Notes: generated by a model not told the origin, from the sequence alone. 45,331 nucleotides of DNA from Streptomyces oceani (GCF_001751245.1 NZ_LJGU01000122.1:17961-63291), one strand, 5' to 3'; shown: positions 8,563 to 17,826, counted from the stretch's first letter. Numbers and translations are program-made.

Positions 8563-8925
8563 GTGTCCGCGACCTCCGAGCCGGAGGACGTGAGCCCGGC
8601 GCCCGCCTGGCACGCCGCCGGTCCGGACGGCACCGCCAGCGAACTTCTGCTGCGCACCGGGCGGCACTTCACCAACGGCACGGTCTCCGAGGACCTGCGG
8701 GCGGTGTACCGGAAGGGCGGCCGGGCCGGTGACGTCTTCTACCGGGACCGCTGGAGCCACGACAAGGTGGTGCGCTCCACACACGGCGTCGTGCCGCCGC
8801 TGGTGATGGGCGCCATCTACAGCGGCAAGGGGTCTTACGCCATCGGGTTCATGCTGCTGTCCGACCCGGCCCTGGCCGGCTGCGTCCACGCGTACGCACG
8901 CATGCGCGGTGGCGGTTCGGACTGA
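8563..8925 (+). pseudogene. narG'-'narK fusion: scar of deleted nitrate reductase locus
   Basis: Residues 28-76 (from LLLRTGRHFTNG to RWSHDKVVRSTHGV) match the conserved N-terminus of respiratory nitrate reductase alpha subunit NarG. In NarG the next residues are the NCTGSCSW cluster-binding segment. Here the chain changes exactly after HGV to PPLVMGAIYSGKGSYAIGFM, which reads as the last helix of a NarK-type nitrate/nitrite MFS transporter. The frame stays open to TGA at 8925, giving a 120-aa chimera. The original narG start is intact: GTG at 8563 after GAGGAAGAG. The simplest explanation is one deletion from early narG to late narK, removing most of narG, any narHJI and most of narK. It cannot be a working reductase or transporter. 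Confidence 0.78.
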
Positions 8926-9176
8926 TCCACGAACGAGTGCGGGGCGGCGCCGACTCCTCGAACGGCCATGGGTGGGCGAGCCGGGGCCGTGGCGCGGTGG
9001 CCGGCCATGGGGGAGGCCGCTCGGCCGCGACCCGGTGACGTACGTGTGTGCGCGCCGCGTTCGCCAACGCCCTTACGGGGTAGGTGAGTCGAGAGCCCGG
9101 GATTCCGGAGTGTCGCTCGCAGGCGATAGGGTTACTCTGCCCGGGGCCCGTTGCCCTCGTATGGGTGGGGAGTGAC

Positions 9177-9443
9177 ATGGAACAGATAACAGTGCGTGGC
9201 AGGGCGCGCGTGCCGGAGGTGAAATGCGGCACAGGCACGACGAGTTCGCGCCTGGACCGGCATCTCGCGGTGCTCGCGGGCCCGGCCGCACCACGGGTGG
9301 AGACCGAGGAGGCGACGACGCTGGTGCGCGAGATCACCAGGCAGGACATGGCGCCGAGCCGGCCTGCGACCCGTCGTGCGCGCGTCTCGCTCTTCGCGCC
9401 GCTGCGCCGGCTGCGGCGTTCCGTCTTCGGCGGCCGTGGCTGA
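9177..9443 (+). CDS. Small basic hypothetical protein
   Basis: An 88-aa protein beginning MEQITVRGRARVPEVKC, with a basic C-terminal tail rich in Arg (from about residue 60). The ATG follows GGGGAG at a good distance; a longer upstream start at 9084 is less likely. No domain or membrane segment is recognised. The upstream 8926-9176 stretch has no gene; it contains GATAGGGTTACTCT near 9126-9139, which could include a -10 element. Codon bias is normal for the window, so it is probably real, but its function is unknown. Confidence 0.6.
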   Translation: MEQITVRGRARVPEVKCGTGTTSSRLDRHLAVLAGPAAPRVETEEATTLVREITRQDMAPSRPATRRARVSLFAPLRRLRRSVFGGRG

Positions 9444-9502
9444 CCGAGGTCGCTGCCGTACCACCCGGTGCCGGCTCGGATGCCGTGCACCGGGTGGGCG
9501 GC

Positions 9503-9545
9503 GTACGGGCCCCAGCGCCGAGGGGGACGGTGCTGGGGCCCGTAC
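9503..9545. terminator. Bidirectional hairpin terminator
   Basis: Perfect 14-bp arms GTACGGGCCCCAGC (9503-9516) and GCTGGGGCCCGTAC (9532-9545) with a 15-nt loop. It lies between the convergent small-protein gene and the GntR regulator. No T-tract, as is usual in Streptomyces. Confidence 0.75.
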
Positions 9546-9620
9546 CTGCCTGGGCTGAATTGTCATGTCTATGACTCTTCGGCGCCCGCCCTGAGCGCCG
9601 AGTCCCGCGTCCCGCCCAGG

Positions 9621-10379
9621 TCAGTCCACCGCCGCGTCCACGGTCAGCGACAACGAGAAGCGGTCGCCGCGATAGTGAATCCGGGCCACATCCACCACCC
9701 GGCCACGATGGTCGTACGTCACGCCCGTGTAGTGCAGGATCGGGCTCAGCAGCGGCACGTCCAGCAGCCTCGCGGTCTCCGGGTCCGCCAGCCGCGCCTG
9801 GACGGTGTCGGTGATGCGGCTGATCCGCACGCACGCGCCGTCCCGCAGCACCTTGGTCATCGGCCAGCCACGCACCAGGTCCGCCGGGTCGACCAGCGCG
9901 GCGACCTCGGGATGCAGGAGGTTCTCCGCCCAGTTCGTCGGCTCGCGGCTGGCGGGGTCCCGGCGCAGCCTGCGGTAGGTCATGGTCTCCTCGACGCCCG
10001 GGAAGTGCTCGGCCAGTTCGGCCGGCACCGCTCCCGGACCGTGCGCGAGCAGTTCGGTCTCCTCACCCGACTGCTGGGCGACGATGGTGTCCACCGAGCC
10101 CAGCAGCCGTACCGTACGTTCCCGGTGCGCGTGCGCGGCGATGAAGGTGCCGCGTCGGCGGTACCGGCTGATCAGCCCTTCCGTCTCCAACTCCTTGAGC
10201 GCCTGGCGCATGGTCAGCACGCTCACGCCGTAGTGCCGGGCCAATTGCTCCTCGGTGGGCAGGCGCAGCGGCGCGTCGGGCGCGCGGCCGAGTATGGAGG
10301 CGCGCAGCGACTGTGAGACCTGATACCAGAGCGGCAGCTTCCGATTGAGTTCGAGCGAGTCCGGCGCGAAGACGGTCAC
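9621..10379 (-). CDS. GntR/HutC-family regulator with UTRA domain
   Basis: A 252-aa DNA-binding regulator. The N-terminal winged helix (about 10-80) contains LPTEEQLARHYGVSVLTMRQ and the wing LISRYRRRGTFIAA. The C-terminal UTRA ligand domain ends with the usual LHYTGVTYDHRGRVVDVARIHYRGDRF pattern split over two strands. The GTG at 10379 is chosen because it follows AGGGAAACC; an open frame extends upstream into hmgA without support. It starts 31 bp after hmgA on the same strand, so the two are probably co-transcribed. It is the obvious candidate to control hmgA in response to an aromatic intermediate (inference). Confidence 0.87.
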   Translation of the reverse strand: MTVFAPDSLELNRKLPLWYQVSQSLRASILGRAPDAPLRLPTEEQLARHYGVSVLTMRQALKELETEGLISRYRRRGTFIAAHAHRERTVRLLGSVDTIVAQQSGEETELLAHGPGAVPAELAEHFPGVEETMTYRRLRRDPASREPTNWAENLLHPEVAALVDPADLVRGWPMTKVLRDGACVRISRITDTVQARLADPETARLLDVPLLSPILHYTGVTYDHRGRVVDVARIHYRGDRFSLSLTVDAAVD

Positions 10380-10410
10380 ATGGTTTCCCTGGCTTGTCGA
10401 ACGTGACGGA

Positions 10411-11730
10411 TCAGGATCGGAAATGGCGCTCCAAACCCTGCCACACCTCGTCATAACCCCGCTGTAGGCATTCGGAGTTCATGGCCTGCGTGCTGGTGAG
10501 CACCGGCCACCGGGTCTCGAACATGAAGGCCAGGCCGTCGTCCACCTTCTGCGGGACCAGCTCGGCCGTGCTCGCCCGCTCGAAGGTGTCCCGGTCGGGG
10601 CCGTGCGCCGACATCATGTTGTGCAGCGAGCCGCCGCCGGGCACGAAGCCCTCCGCCTTGGCGTCGTACGCGCCCTCGATCAGTCCCATGTACTCGCTCA
10701 TCACGTTCCGGTGGAAGTACGGCGGTCGGAAGGTGTCCTCGCCCACCAGCCAGCGTGGCGCGAACACCACGAAGTCCACACCGGCCAGCCCGGGGGTGTC
10801 GGAGGGGGCGGTGAGCACGGTGAAGAGGGACGGGTCCGGGTGGTCGTAGCTGATGCTGCCCAGCACGTTGAACCGGTGCAGGTCGTAGACGTACGGCAGG
10901 TGGTTGCCGTGCCAGGCCACGACGTCGAGGGGAGAATGGTCGTAGGTGGCGCTCCAGAGATTGCCGCAGTACTTGTTCACCACCTCCACCGGCCCCTCCG
11001 CCTCCTCGTACGCGGCCACCGGCGCCAGGAAGTCCCGTGCGTTCGCGAGGCCGTTGGCGCCGATCGGGCCGAGGTCGGGGAGCTGGAACGGTCGACCGTA
11101 GTTCTCGCAGACGTAACCCCGCACGTCCGCCTCCAACGGCTCGACCCGGAAGCGCACGCCGCGGGGCAGCAGCGCCACCGAGCCCGGCTCCACCCGCAGC
11201 AGCCCGAACTCCGTGCGCAGCAGCAGGCCACCCTGCTGCGGGACGATCAGCAGCTCGCCGTCGGCGTCGCTGAACACCCGGTCGGCCATGGGGACGTTGG
11301 CGGTGTACAGGTGGATCGCCATGCCGGTGCGCTGGGTCGGGTCGCCGTTGCCGCCCAGGGTCCACAGGCCGGACAGGAAGTCGGTGCCGGGGGGTGGCGC
11401 GGGCGGCGGGTTCCAGCGCAGCCGGTTCGGGTCGGGCACGGCGTCGGTGAACGGGGCGCTGGCCAGGGCGCCGTTGTCGGTCCGTACGAAGCGCGGGTGG
11501 GCGGCCGAGGGACGGACGCGGTAGAGCCAGGAGCGGCGGTTGTGCGCGCGCGGCTCGGTGAACGCGCTGCCGCTGACCTGCTCGGCGTACAAGCCCAGCG
11601 GGGCCCGCTGGGGAGAGTTCCGGCCCAGTGGGAGGGCGCCGGGCACCGCCTCGCTGCTGTGCTCGTTCCCGAAACCCGAGAGGTGGTCAAGCTCCTGCGC
11701 TGCCTTGCGTGCCCGTTCGACGCTGCTCAT
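10411..11730 (-). CDS. hmgA: Homogentisate 1,2-dioxygenase
   Basis: Fe(II) ring-cleaving enzyme converting homogentisate and O2 to maleylacetoacetate in tyrosine/phenylalanine breakdown. The 439-aa length matches the family. The N-terminus [17 protein letters not shown] is diagnostic. The metal-binding segment [16 protein letters not shown] carries the expected His and Glu ligands, and [11 protein letters not shown] supplies the second His. ATG 11730 is preferred to ATG 11736 because GGGAG is 7 nt from the former and only 1 nt from the latter. Transcription appears to start from a promoter inside a large palindrome just upstream. A GntR gene follows in the same operon. Confidence 0.95.
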   Translation of the reverse strand: MSSVERARKAAQELDHLSGFGNEHSSEAVPGALPLGRNSPQRAPLGLYAEQVSGSAFTEPRAHNRRSWLYRVRPSAAHPRFVRTDNGALASAPFTDAVPDPNRLRWNPPPAPPPGTDFLSGLWTLGGNGDPTQRTGMAIHLYTANVPMADRVFSDADGELLIVPQQGGLLLRTEFGLLRVEPGSVALLPRGVRFRVEPLEADVRGYVCENYGRPFQLPDLGPIGANGLANARDFLAPVAAYEEAEGPVEVVNKYCGNLWSATYDHSPLDVVAWHGNHLPYVYDLHRFNVLGSISYDHPDPSLFTVLTAPSDTPGLAGVDFVVFAPRWLVGEDTFRPPYFHRNVMSEYMGLIEGAYDAKAEGFVPGGGSLHNMMSAHGPDRDTFERASTAELVPQKVDDGLAFMFETRWPVLTSTQAMNSECLQRGYDEVWQGLERHFRS

Positions 11731-11739
11731 CGACATGCT

Positions 11740-11791
11740 CCCGCCCTGGGTGGATTCCTATGGACAACAATAGGAATCCACCCAGGGCGGG
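11740..11791. promoter_or_regulatory. 22-bp perfect inverted repeat over hmgA promoter
   Basis: Arms at 11740-11761 and 11770-11791 are exact reverse complements over 22 bp, separated by GGACAACA. The core is TGGATTCCTAT / ATAGGAATCCA. The repeat begins 9 bp before the hmgA start codon and covers its Shine-Dalgarno, -10 and spacer. Because the proposed transcription start lies within the repeat, the RNA would hold only one arm, so it more likely acts as a DNA operator than an RNA hairpin (inference). Confidence 0.85.
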
Positions 11792-11795
11792 TCAA
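11767..11795 (-). promoter_or_regulatory. hmgA promoter, housekeeping type
   Basis: Reverse strand: -35 TTGACC (11795-11790), a 17-bp spacer, then -10 TATTGT (11772-11767), a very good match to the vegetative sigma consensus. The predicted start near 11759-11761 leaves a leader of about 30 nt before the hmgA ATG. The -10 overlaps the centre of the inverted repeat, so a bound repressor would block it. Confidence 0.75.
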
Positions 11796-11979
11796 CGACC
11801 CTGTGCGAAGGGTGAGTCGACGCGTTCCCGGCACCGCGAGTCCCGCATCGCGCCGGAGTGCAGGGGCGGCGTTGTCGGGTTCACGGTTCCGTGCCCGGCC
11901 GCTCGTCAGCCCGCGGGGCGGATCAGCGAGCTCGGGGGATGGCGCTCCTCGCAGTGCTCGGCGAGTGCGGAAACGAGTA

Positions 11980-11995
11980 CTAAGCGTGCGCTCAG
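11980..11995. promoter_or_regulatory. TetR operator box upstream of tetR
   Basis: CTAAGCGTGCGCTCAG, an imperfect dyad of CTAAGCG-NN-CGCTYAG. It is 59 bp before the TetR start. An almost identical box (14 of 16 bases) precedes the convergent MaoC gene, which suggests autoregulation plus control of that gene. Confidence 0.72.
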
Positions 11996-12054
11996 CAAGC
12001 GAGGTAGGGTGTGCGGCCGGCAGCGGAAACCCCGAGGAAAGCGGGTCGAGCGCG

Positions 12055-12699
12055 ATGACGGAGACGGGCCCGGACGAGGCAGTCCCGGGGGAGTCCTTCG
12101 GCGGGGTCACCCCCGACGCCGCTCGAAGGCTGCTATTGGCCGCGGTGGAGGCGTTCGCGGAACGCGGCTTCCACGCCACCACGACCCGGGACATCGCGAG
12201 CCGGGCCGGTATGAGCCCGGCCGCCCTCTATATCCACTACCGCACGAAGGAGGAGCTCCTCTACCACATCAGCCGGGTCGGCCACGAGCGCACGGTGTGT
12301 CTGCTGACCGCCGCCGAGCAGAGTGGCCACAGCGTGACGGAGCGGCTGGACGGCGCGGTGCGCGACTTCGTGCGCTGGCACGCCGCGCACCACACCACAG
12401 CCCGGGTGGTGCAGTACGAACTGGCGGCGCTCGGCGCGGAACACTACGCCGAGATCGTCACCATGCGCCGCCGGACCGAGGAGGTCCTGCGCGGGCTGCT
12501 GGCGGACGGGGTGAGTGCCGGGGAGTTCACGGTGCCGGACATCCCGGGGACGGCGGTCGCCGTGCTGTCGTTGTGCATCGACGTGGCGCGCTGGTTCCGT
12601 ACGGACGGGCCGCGCACGCCGGAGGAGATCGGGGCGTTGTACGCCGCACTGGTGCTCCGCATGGTCGGCGGTGAGCCGCGCGAGGCCGACTACCAGTAG
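12055..12699 (+). CDS. TetR-family regulator
   Basis: A 214-aa repressor. The N-terminal TetR domain (about 20-70) is clear: LLAAVEAFAERGFHATTTRD, then IASRAGMSPAALYIHYRTKEELLY as helix-turn-helix. The C-terminal part is an all-helical ligand domain. The ATG at 12055 follows GAGGAAAGCGGG. The gene runs tail-to-tail into the MaoC gene with a 10-bp overlap of the two ends. Both promoters carry a CTAAGCG...CGCTCAG box, so the likely regulon is itself plus the hydratase. Ligand possibly an acyl-CoA (inference from the target). Confidence 0.9.
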   Translation: MTETGPDEAVPGESFGGVTPDAARRLLLAAVEAFAERGFHATTTRDIASRAGMSPAALYIHYRTKEELLYHISRVGHERTVCLLTAAEQSGHSVTERLDGAVRDFVRWHAAHHTTARVVQYELAALGAEHYAEIVTMRRRTEEVLRGLLADGVSAGEFTVPDIPGTAVAVLSLCIDVARWFRTDGPRTPEEIGALYAALVLRMVGGEPREADYQ

Positions 12700-13151
12700 T
12701 AGCGGCTCACCGTCTCCGCGACGCACACGGGCTTCTCGCCGCCCTCCCGCTCCACCGTCACCGTGGCGGTGACCTGGACACCCTCGCCCGCCTCGGTGAC
12801 CTCGGTCAGCGTGGCACGTGCCCGCAGCCGGGCGCCCACGGGGACGACGGAGGGGAAACGGACCTTGTTCACGCCGTAGTTCACGCCCATCCGCATCCCG
12901 GTGAGCGTCATCACCTGCGGCACCAGGGCGGGCAGCAGAGACAGCGTCAGGTAGCCGTGCGCGATGGTCGTGCCGAACGGGCCGTCCTTGGCGCGCTGTG
13001 GATCGACGTGAATCCACTGGTGGTCGCCGGTCGCGTCGGCGAACAGATCGACCCGGTTCTGGTCGATCTCCAGCCAGTCGCTGACTCCCAACTCCTCGCC
13101 GACAGCCGCTCGCAGCTCCTCCGGTGAGGCGAAAATCCGCGGCTCAGCCAT
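12690..13151 (-). CDS. MaoC-like (R)-enoyl-CoA hydratase
   Basis: Hot-dog-fold hydratase of 153 aa, predicted to add water to trans-2-enoyl-CoA. The catalytic signature is visible as FADATGDHQWIHVDPQRA (about 46-63), with the Asp and His of the R-hydratase dyad, followed by GTTIAHGYLTLSLLP. The ATG at 13151 is supported by GGGAGG about 9 nt upstream. The family acts in fatty-acid, polyhydroxyalkanoate or branched acid metabolism. It stands alone except for the convergent TetR gene that shares its operator box, so it is probably induced by that regulator's ligand. Confidence 0.9.
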   Translation of the reverse strand: MAEPRIFASPEELRAAVGEELGVSDWLEIDQNRVDLFADATGDHQWIHVDPQRAKDGPFGTTIAHGYLTLSLLPALVPQVMTLTGMRMGVNYGVNKVRFPSVVPVGARLRARATLTEVTEAGEGVQVTATVTVEREGGEKPVCVAETVSRYYW

Positions 13152-13197
13152 CCGTACGACCTCCCAGGAACTTGGCATCCAGCGGCGCCCGGTACCC

Positions 13198-13213
13198 CTA
13201 AGCGCCCGCTCAG
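13198..13213. promoter_or_regulatory. TetR operator box upstream of maoC-like gene
   Basis: CTAAGCGCCCGCTCAG, matching the box at 11980-11995 in 14 of 16 positions and with the same dyad symmetry. It lies about 46 bp before the MaoC start codon. Confidence 0.72.
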
Positions 13214-13282
13214 CATGCTGTCGGGGCGGCGGTCTGTCAACGTCGGCCGGGGGCAGCGCCCTGCCCGGCTATCGTCCCCCGA

Positions 13283-13765
13283 CTATCCGGCAGCCGAGGC
13301 CATCCGGCGCCCTGGCAGCTGGCGGTAGTCCGGGGCGGCGGCGTTCTCCATGGCGGAGATCAGTCGGCGCAGCACGTCAGAGAGGCGGGTGTCCGGCGGA
13401 GCCGTCGGGTCGTCACACGGCAACAGGGAACGCCCGCCCCAGACGAGCCGATGCCAGCCGTCGACGTCGGTCGGCTGTCTGATGCCGAGCTGCTTCTCCC
13501 GTCGACGCCGATTCGCCACCTCGGCTTCGTAGGCCAGCCAGACCGAACGAGCCTCCTCCAGCTCCTCCAGCGCCACGACCAGTAGCGCGGGGTCCGGGTC
13601 CCGCTGGTCCGGTGGGATGCCCGCCCGGCTGCACAGGTGGTGCCAGGTCGCGCGATGGCCGTACGGGGCGAAACGCTCCAGGCACTTGCGCAGCGCTTGG
13701 CGGCGCTGGGCTGGGGTCCTCGTCTCATCACGCACCTGCTCGGCGAGTGCTCTGAAACCGGCCAA
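13283..13765 (-). CDS. Hypothetical protein
   Basis: A 160-aa soluble protein rich in Arg, Glu and Leu, mostly helical in appearance, with two segments rich in charged residues (EELEEARSVWLAYEAEVANRR... around 85-110). No known domain was recognised. The TTG start at 13765 is supported by a strong GGAGG 8 nt upstream. It has no operon partner: the MaoC operator region lies downstream and the SDR promoter upstream on the other strand. Confidence 0.68.
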   Translation of the reverse strand: MAGFRALAEQVRDETRTPAQRRQALRKCLERFAPYGHRATWHHLCSRAGIPPDQRDPDPALLVVALEELEEARSVWLAYEAEVANRRRREKQLGIRQPTDVDGWHRLVWGGRSLLPCDDPTAPPDTRLSDVLRRLISAMENAAAPDYRQLPGRRMASAAG

Positions 13766-13934
13766 TTATCCCACCTCCGGCGGAGAGAAGCCGACGCGTC
13801 GAGGATGTGACGTAGGAAAGGCCGCGTCGGCTCCCTCTTGGGGGTCGTTTCTTTTGCTGGGCAATCTGCCTCATACGGACAACGCGGCAACGGGGGCGGC
13901 CGTTCCCCGGTGGCGGACTCTTTTCCGGCGGCAT

Positions 13935-13948
13935 ACCGACCGGTTAGT
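13935..13948. promoter_or_regulatory. TetR-type operator before SDR-tetR operon
   Basis: ACCGAC-CG-GTTAGT, a 6-2-6 dyad located 70 bp before the SDR start. The same architecture (ACCGAC-CA-GTCGGC on the reverse strand) occurs before the phosphotransferase/acyl-CoA dehydrogenase operon, pointing to one regulator for both. Confidence 0.68.
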
Positions 13949-14018
13949 CTGCCGGCTGCGCGCGCACGTCGGCCGTACGCAGGCGAGCGCGACCGTACGG
14001 ACCGGAGAGGGGAGCGGC

Positions 14019-14843
14019 GTGGCGGAAGACGGAACGGCGACCGTGCCGGACCTGCGTGACTCGGGAGTCGTCATCACCGGCGCGGGCGACGGCATCGGCG
14101 CCGCGCTGGCGCGGCGTTTCGCGGCGGTCGGAGCCCGGGTCGTCGTCAACGACCTGGACGCCACGAAGGCGGCCGCGGTCGCCCACGAGATCGGCGGTAT
14201 CTCGCTGCCGGGCGACGCCTCGACCATCGTGCCCGCGGCCCGGGACGCGTTGGACGGCCGAGTCGACACCTTCTGCGCCAACGCGGGCGTGGGCACCGAG
14301 GGCGGGCCCGAGGCCCCGGACGAGGCGTGGGACACCGCCTGGGAGCTGAACGTCAAGGCACACGTGCGGGCGGCCCGGGAACTCGTCCCGGACTGGCTGG
14401 CGCACGGCGGCGGCCGATTCGTCGCCACCGCCTCGGCGGCGGGACTGCTCACCATGGTCGGCTCCGCGCCCTACAGCGTGACCAAGCACGCCGCCGTCGC
14501 CTTCGCCGAATGGCTCTCGGTCACCTACCGGCACCGGGGCGTCCGCGTACACGCGGTCTGCCCGCAGGGGGTGCGTACGGACATGCTGCGCGCCGCCGGA
14601 CACACCGGTGAGCTGGTGCTCGCGCCCACGGCCATCGAGCCGGCGGCGGTCGCCGACGCCGTGCTGGACGCCATCGCGGCCGATCGCTTCCTGGTGCTGC
14701 CGCACCCGGAGACGGCCGAGCAGTACGCCGCCCGCGCCGCCGAGCCGGATCGCTGGCTGACGGGCATGAACCGGCTCCAGCGGAAGGTCGAGCGCTCTGG
14801 AGTCGGATCGACCCCCGACGGGTCACCGGGAGTCCCGCGGTGA
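14019..14843 (+). CDS. Short-chain dehydrogenase/reductase
   Basis: Classical SDR of 274 aa using NAD(P)(H). Visible motifs: TGAGDGIGAALARRF (cofactor glycine motif, about 20-34), CANAGVG (NAG), catalytic Ser in ATASAAGL, and YSVTKHAA (YxxxK). GTG 14019 is chosen from GGAGAGGGGAG just upstream; the longer open frame has no start signal. The stop overlaps the TetR start (GTGA), so they are translationally coupled. Given the shared operator with the kinase/acyl-CoA dehydrogenase operon, it may act as the 3-hydroxyacyl dehydrogenase/ketoreductase of that pathway, comparable with LvaD (inference). Confidence 0.9.
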   Translation: MAEDGTATVPDLRDSGVVITGAGDGIGAALARRFAAVGARVVVNDLDATKAAAVAHEIGGISLPGDASTIVPAARDALDGRVDTFCANAGVGTEGGPEAPDEAWDTAWELNVKAHVRAARELVPDWLAHGGGRFVATASAAGLLTMVGSAPYSVTKHAAVAFAEWLSVTYRHRGVRVHAVCPQGVRTDMLRAAGHTGELVLAPTAIEPAAVADAVLDAIAADRFLVLPHPETAEQYAARAAEPDRWLTGMNRLQRKVERSGVGSTPDGSPGVPR

Positions 14844-15427
14844 CCGCCGGCGCCAACGACCAGCCGGTGCCCGGCCGGCTGCTCGCCGCCGCCACCCGGT
14901 TGTTCGCCGAGCGGGGCTACGACCGTACCTCCGTGCAGGACATCGTCGAGGCGGCCGGAGTCACCAAGGGTGCGCTCTACCACTACTTCGGTTCCAAGGA
15001 CGATCTGCTGCACGAGATATACGCGCGCCTGCTGCGGCTGCAACAGGACCGGCTCGACGCCCTCGTCGACGCGCCCACTCCCGTGGAGCAGCGACTTCGG
15101 GAGGCCGCCGCGGACGTGGTCGTGACCACCATCGACAACCTCGACGACGCGATGATCTTCTTCCGTTCGATGCACCAGCTCAGCCCGGAGAAGCGGAAGC
15201 AGGTGCGGCTCGAGCGTCGCCGCTACCACGAGCGGTTCCGTGGGCTGGTCGAGGAGGGTCAGCGCGTCGGGGTGTTCAGTGGCGAGACGCCCGCGGACCT
15301 CGTGGTGGGTTACCACTTCGGCGCCGTACACCACCTCAGCAGCTGGTACCGGCCGGAAGGTCCGCTGGCGCCGCGGCAGGTCGCGGACCAGCTCGCGGGG
15401 ATGCTGCTGCGCGCCCTACGGCCCTGA
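14840..15427 (+). CDS. TetR-family regulator, KstR2-like
   Basis: A 195-aa repressor. Helix-turn-helix: LLAAATRLFAERGYDRTS and IVEAAGVTKGALYHYFGSKDDLL (about 14-55). The C-terminal domain with FFRSMHQLSPEKRKQVRLE resembles the KstR2 group, which senses CoA thioesters. Start GTG overlaps the SDR stop. It probably binds the ACCGAC dyads at 13935 and 17813, controlling its own operon and the divergent phosphotransferase/acyl-CoA dehydrogenase operon (inference from shared sites). Confidence 0.9.
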   Translation: MTAGANDQPVPGRLLAAATRLFAERGYDRTSVQDIVEAAGVTKGALYHYFGSKDDLLHEIYARLLRLQQDRLDALVDAPTPVEQRLREAAADVVVTTIDNLDDAMIFFRSMHQLSPEKRKQVRLERRRYHERFRGLVEEGQRVGVFSGETPADLVVGYHFGAVHHLSSWYRPEGPLAPRQVADQLAGMLLRALRP

Positions 15428-15520
15428 GCACCGGGCGGCGCCACGGCGCGGGCCGGCAACCACGGTGGGGGCGTACGAGCCGGGCCCGTCCCGCGGCGGG
15501 AGCGGACCCCGCACCAGGGC

Positions 15521-16735
<1,215 letters not shown>

Positions 16736-16740
16736 GCCGC

Positions 16741-17763
16741 TCAGCCCTCCCGTAGCGTGGCGAGTCCGTTGTCGATGAACGCGGGTACGACCGACCCGAT
16801 CCGGTCGAAGCCCGAGCCGACGGTCTGCCCGAGCGTGGAGCGGTAGTGGATGCCCTCCAGGATCACCGCGAGCTTGAAGTAGGCGAACGCGGTGTACCAG
16901 TGGACGTCGGACACCTCCCGCCCGGAGCGTTCCGCGTACCGGGCCACCAGCTCGGCGGGTTCCGGATGCCCCGGCGCGTCCCGCGCCCCGGTGATCGGGG
17001 AGTTCGGCGCGTCGCGCTGCTCGCTGTACATCACCAGCAGCCCCAGGTCGGTCAGTGGGTCGCCCAGGGTGGACATCTCCCAGTCCAGCACCGCGGTGAT
17101 CCGTCCCTCCGGGTCGGCCAGCACGTTGTCCAGTCGGAAGTCGCCGTGTACGACCGCGGGTCTCCCGGAGGTGGGCAGCGACCTGCCCAGTAGCGCGTGC
17201 AGTTCGTCCACCCCGGCCAGCTCCCGGTGTCGGGAGGCCGCCAGTTGCTTGCCCCACCTGCGCAGTTGTCGCTCCAGGAAGCCCTCCGGCCGCCCGAAGT
17301 CGCCCAGGCCGACCTCGTCGGGACGTACGGCGTGCAGCGCGACCAGGGTGTCCACGAGGCACTCGACCAGCGCCCGGGTGCGCTCCGGGCCGAGCGGCGC
17401 CAGCTCGGCGGCGGAGCGGTACGGCGTGCCCGGCATGTGCTCCATGACGTAGAACGGCGCTCCGAGCACCTCCTCGTCCTCGCACAGCAGCACCGTCTCC
17501 GGCACCGGTACGGCCGTCCCACCCAGCGCGCTGATCACCCGGAACTCGCGTGCCATGTCGTGTGCGGTGGCCAGCACATGCCCCAACGGCGGCCGGCGCA
17601 GCACCCATTGAGCGGCGCCGGCGGTCACCCGGTACGTCAGGTTCGACCGACCGCCCTCGATCACCTCGGCCCGCAGCGGGCCGTCGGCCAGGCCCGGGCG
17701 CGCCCGCTCGAGGTACGCGCCCAGCGCTCGTAGGTCGAGTCCGGGCGGGTTCTCCTGACTCAT
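16741..17763 (-). CDS. APH-family phosphotransferase, LvaA/ACAD10-like
   Basis: Kinase of 340 aa with the aminoglycoside phosphotransferase/choline kinase fold. It shows a glycine-rich nucleotide loop (EGGRSNLTYRV), the catalytic loop VVHGDFRLDN and the metal motif LDWEMSTLGDP. This set with STLGDPLTDLG is typical of the ACAD10-type kinases, not antibiotic resistance enzymes. ATG 17763 follows GGAAGG. It begins the operon with the acyl-CoA dehydrogenase. By analogy with LvaA it may phosphorylate the 4-hydroxyl of a hydroxyacyl-CoA so that the partner can complete isomerisation to the 3-hydroxy form (inference). A TetR box lies 50 bp upstream. Confidence 0.9.
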   Translation of the reverse strand: MSQENPPGLDLRALGAYLERARPGLADGPLRAEVIEGGRSNLTYRVTAGAAQWVLRRPPLGHVLATAHDMAREFRVISALGGTAVPVPETVLLCEDEEVLGAPFYVMEHMPGTPYRSAAELAPLGPERTRALVECLVDTLVALHAVRPDEVGLGDFGRPEGFLERQLRRWGKQLAASRHRELAGVDELHALLGRSLPTSGRPAVVHGDFRLDNVLADPEGRITAVLDWEMSTLGDPLTDLGLLVMYSEQRDAPNSPITGARDAPGHPEPAELVARYAERSGREVSDVHWYTAFAYFKLAVILEGIHYRSTLGQTVGSGFDRIGSVVPAFIDNGLATLREG

Positions 17764-17812
17764 GGCGCGCCTTCCTGCTCCGAGACGTGGTTCGGTGGGC
17801 TTCCCCGATCAT

Positions 17813-17826
17813 GCCGACTGGTCGGT
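17813..17826. promoter_or_regulatory. TetR-type operator before phosphotransferase operon
   Basis: GCCGAC-TG-GTCGGT on the plus strand (reverse: ACCGAC-CA-GTCGGC), 50 bp upstream of the phosphotransferase start. Flanking bases extend the match with the site at 13935-13948 to ATACCGACC. Confidence 0.7.

Noticed and set aside
8563..8925. Genuine small conserved protein rather than a scar
   Set aside because: The N-terminal half is too close to NarG up to the exact point before its cluster motif, and the rest reads as a transporter helix; a natural 120-aa protein is less likely.
10603..12054. Long plus-strand frame opposite hmgA leading into tetR
   Set aside because: Antisense to a certain gene, poor composition, and tetR has its own start signal at 12055.
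16741..17763. Aminoglycoside resistance kinase
   Set aside because: Fold is shared, but the STLGDP motif and the operon with an acyl-CoA dehydrogenase point to the ACAD10/LvaA type.
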